From Yersinia enterocolitica subsp. enterocolitica (lineage in GTDB: Bacteria > Pseudomonadota > Gammaproteobacteria > Enterobacterales > Enterobacteriaceae): DNA of 64,000 nucleotides. The position numbers and the translations under genes are program-made. The notes under the pieces were generated by a model that was not told where the DNA came from, made no database searches, and saw only the letters and a program-made list of their open reading frames with translations. Positions 41,663 through 50,820 of this stretch are shown here, in pieces; within the stretch, counting starts at the first letter, position 1, and the number at the start of each line of letters is the position of its first letter. The stretch lies in contig NZ_LR590469.1 of assembly GCF_901472495.1 (NCBI RefSeq), forward strand, positions 2,542,001 through 2,606,000. Reading direction: 5' to 3'.

Positions 41663-44600
41663 TTAATGCTGTGGGTCTTTATCCGCAGGGGGTTTACGCG
41701 TTTTTGTCCACTCCCGCAGCCGCTGGATATGCAGATACAGAGCCGGAATGAAGAAAATCCCGACAGCGGTGGCCATTAACATGCCGCCAAACACCGTGAT
41801 ACCAATAATCTGACGGCTCATTGCTCCCGCACCACTGGCAAACACCAACGGCATCACGCCAAGGATAAACGAGATTGCCGTCATCATCACCGCGCGGAAA
41901 CGCTGTTTGGCACCGTCTTGTGCCGCCTGGGCAATAGTCGCCCCCTCTTCCCGACGGGCTTTGGAGAATTCGACAATCAATATCGCATTCTTGGCCGCCA
42001 GCCCTATCAAGAGCACCAATCCGATTTGTGCATACACATCATTGGCAAAGCCCATCGCTGACAACCCTGCGACCGCACCGCCCACCGCAAATACCACCGA
42101 GAGGATCACCACCAGCGGTATACTCCAGCTTTCATACTGAGCCACCAGGAACAAGTAAGCGAACACTAATGCCGCCAGATAAATAAACACCACCTGCCCG
42201 CCGGTTTGCTGCTCTTGCCATGACATCCCACTCCAGCTATAGCTGTAACCTTGCGGTAAATTCTGTGCTAATAGCGCCTCCATCGCCGCCATTGCCTGCC
42301 CTGAACTGGCCCCATCAGCCGCAGACCCGCTAATCGCTACCGAGGGGAACTGATTAAAATTGCTGATAAACGGCGCGCCAACTGAGGGGGTCAAAGTGAC
42401 CAGATTCGCTAAACTGACCAATACGCCGTTATCGCTGCGCACATTCAAACTATTGATCTGCGCGCTACGCTGACGGAAATCCATATCATTTTGTAATTGC
42501 ACTCGAAACATACGGTTATTGAGGGTGAAATCACCGGCATTCATCCCCCCGAGTGAGGTCTGTAAAGTCTGGAAAATACGACTGACTGGCACCTGTAATA
42601 ACGCGGCACGATCGCGGTCAATACTCAGATTGATTTCAGGTACTGAAGCACTGAAGGTGGTAAACACCCGACTCAGCTTTGGGTCTTGGTTGGCAGCAAA
42701 AATAACCCCCCTGACTGACCTGTGCCAGTTCCTGCGGGGTTTGCCCCAACAGGGCTTGAATCCGCAAATCAAAGCCCGAAGCACTGCCTAAACCAGCAAT
42801 CGCCGGTGGGTTAACCGCCATGATCATCGCCGAGGGAATGGCCGCCAGATTAGCCTGAATATTTGCCAGTACCTGATCAATATGTGGCCGTTGCCCCCAA
42901 GGTTTAAGCATCACAATCGCAAAACCGGCATTCGGCGAGTTATTGCCACTAAGCAAGCTGAACCCAGTGATTTTGATCACATCCTCGACCGCATCGTTGG
43001 CGGTCACCTGCTGGTACATCTGGTCCATTACCGTCTGCGTGCGATTCAAAGACGCCCCATCGGGCAGTTGCAAACTGACAAAGAAATAGCCCTGATCCTC
43101 TTCCGGCAAGAATGAGGTTGGCAGGCGGGTATAGCCCCACCAGGTTGCCAACCCCACCAGCAGCAATGCGGCAATACTGAATACAGCGCGGCTACTGATT
43201 CGTCCTGTTAATGAGACATAGCCATCACGAGCACTGTCCAACCCGCGGTTAATGCCGCCAAACACGCCGCTAGTCGACAACGTACGGCGCTTAAGCAATA
43301 CCGCACATAATGCGGGGCTTAAGGTTAATGCATTGATACTGGACAAAATAACCGCAGCCGAGAGGGTGACAGCAAACTGTCGATACAGCTCCCCGACAAT
43401 GCCAGGCAAGATAGCAATGGGCACAAATACCGCCATCAGCACCAGTGTGGTGGCAATAATTGGCCCGGCAATCTGGCTCATTGCCTGTTTGGTTGCTTGC
43501 GCTGGGGTGAGATCTGGATCATTTGATAGCAAACGCTCGACGTTTTCAACCACCACAATGGCGTCATCCACCACAATAGTCAGTGCCAAAATAATCGCGA
43601 ACAAACTGAGCGTATTCGCTGAGTAACCAAAGACATACAACACAGCAAAGGTGCCCAGCAGCGAAACCGGAATGGTGAGCGCGACAATAAAGGTCGCCCG
43701 CATGTTTTGTAAAAACAGATACACCACCGCTAACACCACAATCAGCGTCAATGTCAGTGAAAGCGCGATTTCATGCAAGGTTGCCGTGACCGGCAAAGTG
43801 GAGTCATAGTTGATTTCATAGGTCAGATCAGTTGGAAAAGAGGCCGACAGGCGAGCCATCTCATCCCGCACGCCATTTGCCACATTTAACGCATTGGCAC
43901 CGGGTACCGGATAAACCACCAAAAAGGCTGACTCAGTTTGGTTTTGCGCCGCACTGACTTGATAATTTTGCGCCCCGAGCGCCACGCGCGCAACATCACC
44001 CAGCCGAATCATACCGCCCTGGGGATTGCTGCGAATAATGACATTGGCAAATTCCTGTGGGTCACTCAGCCGCCCTTGCCCGCTAATGGTCAGGGTTTGC
44101 TGCTGGTCTGGCGTCGACGGGGACGAACCAATCTGCCCTGCTGCCGCCTGCACGTTCTGCTGTTGTAATGCTGCGATAATGTCCTGCACGCTGACATTCA
44201 GCGATTCCATGCGTTGCGGATTCAACCACACGCGCATGCTGTAATCCCGCGCACCAAACACCTGTACATCACCCACACCATTGATTCGCGCAATAGCATC
44301 TCGCAGCTGTATGCTGGTGTAGTTACTTACAAACAAGGCGTCATGAGTCTGTTTCGGCGAGAAGACACTCACGCCCAATAGCAGGTTAGAAGCGCGTTTG
44401 CGCACTGAAATACCATTTTCATTCACTTCAGCCGGGAGCTGAGCGCTCACCTGAGAAATGCGGTTTTGCACCTCAACTGCCGCCATATCCGGATCAGTGC
44501 CGCTGGCGAAGGTAATACTCAGTTGATAGCTGCCGTTATTGCCACTGGTAGACTCCATATACAACATATTGCTGACACCATTGACCTGAGCCTCCAGCGG

Positions 44601-44789
44601 CGACGCAATAGCTTGCGCCACATCGCGGGCACTGGCCCCCGGATAAACGGCACTGACCGACACAACTGGCGGCGTGATATCTGGATATTGCTCGACCGGA
44701 ATCACATGCAGTGACACCCAGCCAACAATGGTTATCACTAGCGCAATAACAATGGCGAACTTGGGGCGACGAATAAAGAAATGCAGCAT
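41663..44789 (-). pseudogene. RND efflux pump (AcrB/MexF-type) broken by one frameshift
   Basis: The gene would encode about 1,040 residues. The first frame (44789 to 42636) runs through FIRRPKFAIVIALVITIVGW, the DDAIVVVENVER motif and to LGQTPQELAQVSQ, then reads out into unrelated residues. The second frame (to 41663) resumes with GVIFAANQDPKLSRVFTTFS and continues to a normal end with 12 helices in total. The break is in a run of six G (minus strand; C at 42706-42711); one base fewer restores a single frame. All else is intact, so the loss is recent, phase-variable, or a sequencing error. It follows the adaptor gene by 12 bp. Confidence 0.85.
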
Positions 44790-44801
44790 CTGTCCTTCCC
44801 C

Positions 44802-46010
44802 TTAGTTCGCAGTCAGCGGCGTGGCAATACTGGCGCTCACTGTCATACCCGGACGAACATGCTGTAGCCCCGATACAATCACTCGCTCGCCCACTTTCAG
44901 CCCATCTTTCACTTCATATTGCTGTTCAAACTGCTCGCCGAGGGTGACCGGCCGCACTTCAACCTGATCTTTGTCTGTTACTACCAACACAAAATGGCCC
45001 TGCTTATTTTGTTGCAATGCCGCAATCGGGATGGCGGTAACCGCTTTTGCGGTTTCAGCCGCCAGCGAGACATTCACCACCCCACCGGGCAATAACAAAT
45101 GCCGAGGGTTATCAAAACGGGTGCGAATCGTCACCGTGCCGGTCTGTTTATCAATTTGATTATCGACAGATTCAAAAACACCGCTTTCTGGATATTGCTT
45201 ACCATTTGCCAATTGAATACGCGGAGTGAAATGCTCAAATACCAATGCGCTGTTGTCGCTGGCAGAGGCTACACCTGTCGTGGATAACTGATAGGTGGCA
45301 GTGATGTAATCTCTTTCATTTACCGCTATAGCCACCCGAATAGGGTCAAGTTGCACAATACTCACTAAGGTGCCACTGGCTGGATTAATCAAACTGCCAA
45401 CATTAAAGCGACTGTGACCAATTTGGCCGGTGATCGGGGCATAAATATGGGTAAAACTGAGTTGTAGTTGTTGAATCTGCAAGTTTGCTTGTGCCTGAGC
45501 CACCGCCGCTCGGCTGATATCTCGCTGCGCTTGCGCTTCATCGACTTCAGCCTGACTGACCGAGCGGTTATTGCCTAAACGCTGTAAGCGGGTGAGATTC
45601 ACCTGTGCATGGTTGGCGCTGGCGGTTGCACTGTCTAACTGGGCCTGTGCTTGAGTTACAGACGCCTGATGCAAAGCAGGATCAATTTCATATAGGAGAT
45701 CCCCCTGCTTAACCATCTGGCCTTCAGTAAACAATCTGGCGGCAATAAACCCTTCGGTTCGGGTTGTTACATCCACCGCCTGAATAGCTTCCACCCGTCC
45801 GAGAAACTGCAATGCACTATCTGGGGTTGCTGAGGTCACGACTGCAACTGTCACCGCTGGTAAAGGTGTTGCGGCCATGACGCTCTGAGAGCCAATACTC
45901 AGTATTAATACAGCGGCATATACGGGCAGATAATCGCGCCGAGCACATAAGGCTCGCTGCACGTTAAGCATTATCGTGTCGCGAACCCAATTTAGTGTAG
46001 ACATGGTCAT
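44802..46010 (-). CDS. RND efflux adaptor (membrane fusion protein)
   Basis: Up to 402 residues; starts at 46010, 46004 or 45971 are possible, the signal peptide (VLILSIGSQSVMA) fitting all. The HlyD-type order is clear: a first beta-barrel/lipoyl half (VTTRTEGFIAARL, GDLLYEIDPALHQ), a coiled coil (about 115-190, Gln/Ala-rich), the second lipoyl half (IYAPITGQIG) and barrel domains. No lipobox Cys, unlike AcrA. It links the pump to an outer membrane channel; none is encoded here, so TolC is likely used. It should form an operon with the frameshifted pump. Confidence 0.9.
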   Translation of the reverse strand: MTMSTLNWVRDTIMLNVQRALCARRDYLPVYAAVLILSIGSQSVMAATPLPAVTVAVVTSATPDSALQFLGRVEAIQAVDVTTRTEGFIAARLFTEGQMVKQGDLLYEIDPALHQASVTQAQAQLDSATASANHAQVNLTRLQRLGNNRSVSQAEVDEAQAQRDISRAAVAQAQANLQIQQLQLSFTHIYAPITGQIGHSRFNVGSLINPASGTLVSIVQLDPIRVAIAVNERDYITATYQLSTTGVASASDNSALVFEHFTPRIQLANGKQYPESGVFESVDNQIDKQTGTVTIRTRFDNPRHLLLPGGVVNVSLAAETAKAVTAIPIAALQQNKQGHFVLVVTDKDQVEVRPVTLGEQFEQQYEVKDGLKVGERVIVSGLQHVRPGMTVSASIATPLTAN

Positions 46011-46444
46011 TCATTCCTTGCTCTCGGCGGGTAATTGGTTCGGATAGGATGTAAAAAGCTTAGTTTGATTAATAATAATCTGAAGTCACTTTAACGTCTT
46101 GCGACAAAAATTCATATTGCTGACCGCTGCCTGAGTCATAATCCTCTCAGCACACTTCGAATAGATTCGCGCAGTAAATAGGGTAGGTAAACCGCTAGTT
46201 TGGCTTTACTCTCATTCTTTTTCGATAGAAAAAGAGCAAGAAAACATCATATTATTCTAAGCTCAAATAATAAGTCAGATGAATTATGCTAGTTTGTATT
46301 GCCTCAGAGCCTTCAGTTCCTGTGGATTAAACCGATATTTAATAAGTATGCCCCACAGATTTCCAGCTACCGGAAGATGCAGTAAGCCAGAAGTTAATCA
46401 GTCTGGAGCCAATTTGGACGATGACGGGTATAAAGGAATTGACT
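46011..46444. other. Divergent promoter region, no gene
   Basis: 434 bp between the minus-strand efflux operon and the plus-strand GGDEF-EAL gene. A short inverted repeat CTTTTTCGATAGAAAAAG is near 46217. ATGACGGGTATA at 46421-46432 resembles an ERIC tip but the remainder is absent. AAAGGA ahead of 46445 is the ribosome site of the next gene. Confidence 0.4.
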
Positions 46445-49009
46445 ATGACAAACTCCACCCCGCCAGAACCGCGGGCAAGAGGGGAAAATGTTTTCTTTGC
46501 CAAGCGGACTTTGCAAACCATGGCATTGTTAGTTGCGGCAACGATTATTATTGCCGCAGCAGGCATAATCTATATCGCGTCACAATTAAATGAACAAGCG
46601 GTATCCCAAAGCCGGTTTCTGGTGGAAAAAGCATGGGAAATGCGCCAAAAATCCATAAAAACCAGAATAAAAGATAACTCTTTTTGGGGTGATGCTTATA
46701 AACATTTGCATGTCACAGTTGACCCTGACTGGGCCTTTGTCAGCCAAAATATGGGGCCATCACTTTACGAAAACTTTGGCTATGAGGGTGTTTTTGTTAT
46801 TGATGGACAAGGGAACACTCGTTATTCCGTCATCAACGGGCAATTGGCGAATACCCACCTACAAGACTGGCTCCACGAAGATATTACGCCGTTTATAGAT
46901 TCAGTGCGCAGTCAGGCTGAAAAAGAGTATGCGGCCACAGAAATCATCAATGTTAATGGGCTACCGGCCGTCATTGCTGCGGCCGCAATCACCCCCGGCA
47001 ATGACCCTCGAGTTCAAGCCGTTGCTGGCCCGCCGTCAGTTCTGGTCTTCGCCAACTTATTGACCCAAAGTGAGTTGAATATTCTGGGGGAGAATTACGG
47101 TCTTCATCAACTCCGCATTCCCCAGGATGAAAAAGATGCCGCGTCCAATCCCTCACTACAATTATCGTCAAATGACAACAGTCGTGTAACACTGCTGTGG
47201 AATCAAAACATGCCGGGCGCTCAACTACTCAATATCTTGCTGCCACTGCTAGGGTTGGTTGCACTGGTGCTTGGGCTGAGCGGTTGGTGGGTTCTGCGCC
47301 GCGCCATGGCAGAGGCGCGCACTGCCGATGAAAATAAAGCAGCGTTAATCGCCAGCGAAGAGCGCTTTCGTCACGTGGCTGAAGCGGCTACTGATTGGCT
47401 CTGGGAAACAGATGCCGATCTGCGCATCACTTATCTATCTCAGCGATTTTTAACGATTACCGGGCTAAGTGTTGAGCACTGGCTGGGCCGTAATCTCGAT
47501 TCACTGCTAAATTGTGACGTGATCCCGCTGCGCTCTTGGCTGCAATACACACATTTGACTGAGTCGCGCAATGAGCTGCAATGCACCTATTTCTCCGCCA
47601 AAGGCGACAAACGTATTTGTCGGATTTATGCCAAACCTATCATCAAAAATGACCAGAATATTGGGTTTCGGGGCACCGCCTCGGACATCACCCGAGAGAT
47701 AGAAGCGCAGGAGCGAATCCAACACCTTTCTCTGCATGATGCGCTAACTGGTTTACCCAACCGCCTGCGAATGAAAGAGTTTTTAGAAAACAAACTACAC
47801 AACCTGGCCGCTGCGCCGCATCCGTTGGTGATCCTCAATGTCGATCTGGATAAATTCAAACCGGTTAACGATACCTTTGGTCATGTGGCGGGCGATCAGG
47901 TGTTACATCAGGTGTCTGAACGCCTGAGAAGCTGTTTGCGCGATCAGGATTTAGTGGCTCGCCAGGGAGGGGATGAGTTCATTCTGATTATTAGCGGGCT
48001 ATCTTCAACCAAAGAAATAGAACAGCTCTGCGCCCGTGTTATCGCCCGTATCGAAAGCCCGTATCTCATTAATGAGAAAGATATTTTCATCAGTGCCAGC
48101 ATCGGTATTGCCCTGGCGCCGCAGGACTCGATGCAAGCCGAGGAGCTGTTACGCTTTGCTGATATTGCTATGTATGAAGCCAAAAACAGTGGCAGTAATC
48201 GCTGGAGTTTCTATTCCAGTGAAATGAATGACCGCTTGATGCAACGCAGTGAGCTGGAGCGTTTCTTGCGCCAGGCGATTAAACATAATGAATTTAGCCT
48301 TTACTATCAGCCGCGCTATCGTATTAAAGGGACGCAACTGACCGGTGCCGAAGCTCTGGTACGCTGGAATCACCCGGTATTAGGGCTGCTAATGCCAGAT
48401 CAATTTATTGCTCTGGCAGAAGAAACCGGCCTTATCACTGCCATCAGTGATTGGACAATGCTGCAAGCCTGTCAGGATGCAGCAACATGGCCGGCATCAC
48501 TGATTATTTCAGTCAATATTTCTGCTATTGAATTCAGAAGCCAACGGCTGATCGAACGTGTGCGGCAAGTCCTGCTGTTGAGCGGCTTACCCAGTCATCG
48601 GCTGGAACTGGAAATCACTGAGCGAATAATGATTGAAGATGCAGATGGGGCATTTAAAACCATGACAGCCTTAAAAGCCTTGGGGGTGCGTTTATCAATG
48701 GATGATTTTGGCACTGGATATTCGTCACTGAATTATCTGCGCCGTTTCCCCTTCGATGGCCTGAAAATTGATAAGAGCTTTATTGATGAACTAACGCAAT
48801 CCCATGAAGGTCGGTCGATTGTGGAGGGCATTATTAACCTCGGCCACGCCCTGTCCATGACCGTGACCGCTGAGGGGGTTGAAACCGCAGAACAACTTGA
48901 GCATCTGCAAACGTTAATGTGTGATGAGGCTCAGGGCTATCTGTTAGGAAAACCGATGAAATTAAGTGAGCTATTAAATATTACTCATCAGGCTGGATAC
49001 AGTGAGTAA
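46445..49009 (+). CDS. CHASE4-PAS-GGDEF-EAL cyclic-di-GMP enzyme
   Basis: 854 residues. A membrane helix (about 25-50) precedes a CHASE4-type periplasmic domain (about 55-255), then a second helix (about 265-290), PAS (about 305-430), GGDEF (about 435-595) and EAL (about 600-850). The GGDEF motif (508-512) is intact with an RDQD inhibitory site five residues before it. EAL (636-638), DDFGTGYSS, KIDKSF and TAEGVET are intact. It may therefore make and degrade c-di-GMP, with the balance set by the sensor. It likely affects biofilm or motility. ATG 46445 has the ribosome site AAAGGA. Confidence 0.9.
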   Translation: MTNSTPPEPRARGENVFFAKRTLQTMALLVAATIIIAAAGIIYIASQLNEQAVSQSRFLVEKAWEMRQKSIKTRIKDNSFWGDAYKHLHVTVDPDWAFVSQNMGPSLYENFGYEGVFVIDGQGNTRYSVINGQLANTHLQDWLHEDITPFIDSVRSQAEKEYAATEIINVNGLPAVIAAAAITPGNDPRVQAVAGPPSVLVFANLLTQSELNILGENYGLHQLRIPQDEKDAASNPSLQLSSNDNSRVTLLWNQNMPGAQLLNILLPLLGLVALVLGLSGWWVLRRAMAEARTADENKAALIASEERFRHVAEAATDWLWETDADLRITYLSQRFLTITGLSVEHWLGRNLDSLLNCDVIPLRSWLQYTHLTESRNELQCTYFSAKGDKRICRIYAKPIIKNDQNIGFRGTASDITREIEAQERIQHLSLHDALTGLPNRLRMKEFLENKLHNLAAAPHPLVILNVDLDKFKPVNDTFGHVAGDQVLHQVSERLRSCLRDQDLVARQGGDEFILIISGLSSTKEIEQLCARVIARIESPYLINEKDIFISASIGIALAPQDSMQAEELLRFADIAMYEAKNSGSNRWSFYSSEMNDRLMQRSELERFLRQAIKHNEFSLYYQPRYRIKGTQLTGAEALVRWNHPVLGLLMPDQFIALAEETGLITAISDWTMLQACQDAATWPASLIISVNISAIEFRSQRLIERVRQVLLLSGLPSHRLELEITERIMIEDADGAFKTMTALKALGVRLSMDDFGTGYSSLNYLRRFPFDGLKIDKSFIDELTQSHEGRSIVEGIINLGHALSMTVTAEGVETAEQLEHLQTLMCDEAQGYLLGKPMKLSELLNITHQAGYSE

Positions 49010-49021
49010 CCTTGCAAGAGG

Positions 49022-49066
49022 TACCGCTCAGTCTCCAGATTAATTGTTCACAGAGGCTGAGCGGTA
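49022..49066. terminator. Long bidirectional hairpin between convergent genes
   Basis: TACCGCTCAG (49022-49031) pairs perfectly with CTGAGCGGTA (49057-49066), with an AT-rich loop. Placed between the GGDEF-EAL gene and the DUF3313 gene. Confidence 0.6.
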
Positions 49067-49087
49067 ATAGGTATTTTACGAGGTGGG

Positions 49088-49759
49088 TTAGCTTTTGGCT
49101 TTGAAATTAATAATGTCGTAGACCAATCCATCTATTGTACTTTTTACTTGATTAGCGGTGATCGGTTCACCACTGTTACTCACTTCCTTACCATAAGCTT
49201 TACGTACCACGACAATGACTGGTTTTCCGGTATTGGAGTCGATAACCTGTACTTCCAGGTAAAGTGCGGCTTGTTGTGCCCTATTACCACTGGCTGCCAT
49301 GGTTCCGGCAATAACAGCAGCGATAGGTATCATCTCATAGACTTCAAGATTTTTATCTTCGGCGGAAACCGCAGTAATGGCGGCCCGAACAATCAATGTA
49401 TTACGTCTTTTCGGAGAATTGACTAACGGCAATTGGTGGCTAACAGCTTCTTTAAGTCTTTTATTCGCGTAAGCCAGTATTTCATCTAATGTTTTTTGAT
49501 TTACTCGATGAGTAGGTGTAGAACTTGGGTAATAGACCAATGGCGTATAATAAACACCGGTGTATTTCTTAGCATTAAAATCGGGGGAGACCCAGCGTAA
49601 TACTTTTTGGCCACTCGCGGATTCAGCTTCTTGCAACTTACTATAATCACTAATAAAACCAGAGTATTGCGCACTGGTTGTTACGTTTGAAGTGCATCCT
49701 GCCACAAATATCCCGATGGTAAATAACGCCGCTATTTTATAACTATTCAGAATGGCCAT
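49088..49759 (-). CDS. DUF3313-type lipoprotein
   Basis: 223 residues. The lipoprotein signal ends in FVAGC (Cys22). The mature part fits the DUF3313 family: SGFISDYSKLQEAES, VYYTPLVYYP and a C-terminal segment with GKPVIVVVRKAYGKEV. The central GTMAASGNRAQQAALYLEVQ is typical. Function unknown; usually an outer-membrane lipoprotein. Monocistronic by position. Confidence 0.8.
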   Translation of the reverse strand: MAILNSYKIAALFTIGIFVAGCTSNVTTSAQYSGFISDYSKLQEAESASGQKVLRWVSPDFNAKKYTGVYYTPLVYYPSSTPTHRVNQKTLDEILAYANKRLKEAVSHQLPLVNSPKRRNTLIVRAAITAVSAEDKNLEVYEMIPIAAVIAGTMAASGNRAQQAALYLEVQVIDSNTGKPVIVVVRKAYGKEVSNSGEPITANQVKSTIDGLVYDIINFKAKS

Positions 49760-49899
49760 TGTATTTTCCTATATGTTTATTAGGGAACTAAAAAACAGAG
49801 ATGTAGAAAAAGACCAAGAAGACAAAAAAATGACAGTGCTCTCCATTCAAATTTTAAACCATGGCAAAACATTTGCTGGATATTATTTAAATAATAACA

Positions 49900-49915
49900 A
49901 GCCTCCCAAGAGGCT
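49900..49915 (-). terminator. Terminator behind thiM
   Basis: On the minus strand AGCCTC-TTGG-GAGGCT is followed by TGTTATTATTT, 40 bp past the thiM stop. Confidence 0.65.
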
Positions 49916-49954
49916 CATAATTAATTTGAATTTGGAAATAAAATCAGGCGAGAA

Positions 49955-50734
49955 TTAATACGTCAAGGTTTCCAATTGATAAAGGCCATCAAGGAAGGCT
50001 GGCACAAAACTCCCCGGCCCTGCGACGTGTTGAGATACTTGCCCCCCGACCTGCGACATAATTCGGCAAGCGGTCGCAACGTGGTGCAAACGATCCCCTT
50101 CTAGCGCACAAAACGCCGCCACCACCGCAGACAACGCGCAGCCAGTTCCGACCACACGGGTCATTAGCTTATCGCCACCGGTCACCGCAACATCGCGCTG
50201 ACCATCAGTGATGTAATCAACCTCCCCCGTCACCGCAACCACTGTCTGGGTGCGCTGTGCCAATTGGCGAGCGGCCGGTAATGCCGCCAGTGACGTATCG
50301 ACACTATCAACACCGCGCCCCATGGTTGCCATACCACTCAACGCCATGATCTCTGAGGCATTTCCACGTATAGCCGCAGGTTTTAGGGTGAGTAAATGGC
50401 GGGCAAAATCAGTGCGATATGCCAGACCACCCACAGCAACCGGATCGAGTACCCATGGCGTGCCCGCTTGATTAGCTGCGGTTATCGCGCTCAGCATCGA
50501 CTCTGCTCGCGCCCGATGCAACGTACCAATATTGATAAGCAAACTGTTCGCCATGGTACTGAATTGCGCCGCCTCTTGCGGCTCTACCACCATCGCAGGG
50601 AAAGCCCCCAGTGCGAGTAACACATTGGCGGTAAATGACTGCACCACTTCGTTAGTCAGACAATGCACCAATGGCGGCGTGGCACGAAATTGCTGTAAGC
50701 AAGCGCTGGCCAGTGCATCTGGGAATGAATCCAT
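49955..50734 (-). CDS. thiM: Hydroxyethylthiazole kinase
   Basis: 259 residues, normal length. It phosphorylates the thiazole alcohol for thiamin salvage. LTNEVVQSFTANVLLALGA, GNASEIMALSG and the catalytic Cys in VVGTGCALSAVVAAF are clear. ATG 50734 has GGAGG eight bases ahead; the TTG five codons earlier lies inside that site. It follows hypF after 86 bp on the same strand. In E. coli thiM is led by a TPP riboswitch and followed by thiD; neither is seen here. Confidence 0.92.
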   Translation of the reverse strand: MDSFPDALASACLQQFRATPPLVHCLTNEVVQSFTANVLLALGAFPAMVVEPQEAAQFSTMANSLLINIGTLHRARAESMLSAITAANQAGTPWVLDPVAVGGLAYRTDFARHLLTLKPAAIRGNASEIMALSGMATMGRGVDSVDTSLAALPAARQLAQRTQTVVAVTGEVDYITDGQRDVAVTGGDKLMTRVVGTGCALSAVVAAFCALEGDRLHHVATACRIMSQVGGQVSQHVAGPGSFVPAFLDGLYQLETLTY

Positions 50735-50820
50735 CAAATAATCCTCCAATAGCCACTTTTGATCGCACCCACTCTAACAAGGCAACCCTTCTGTTGTCGT
50801 CGTTTGATATTACTCCCTGA

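Noticed and set aside
46421..46432. ERIC tip-like ATGACGGGTATA
   Set aside because: Only 12 bases match and the rest of an ERIC is missing.
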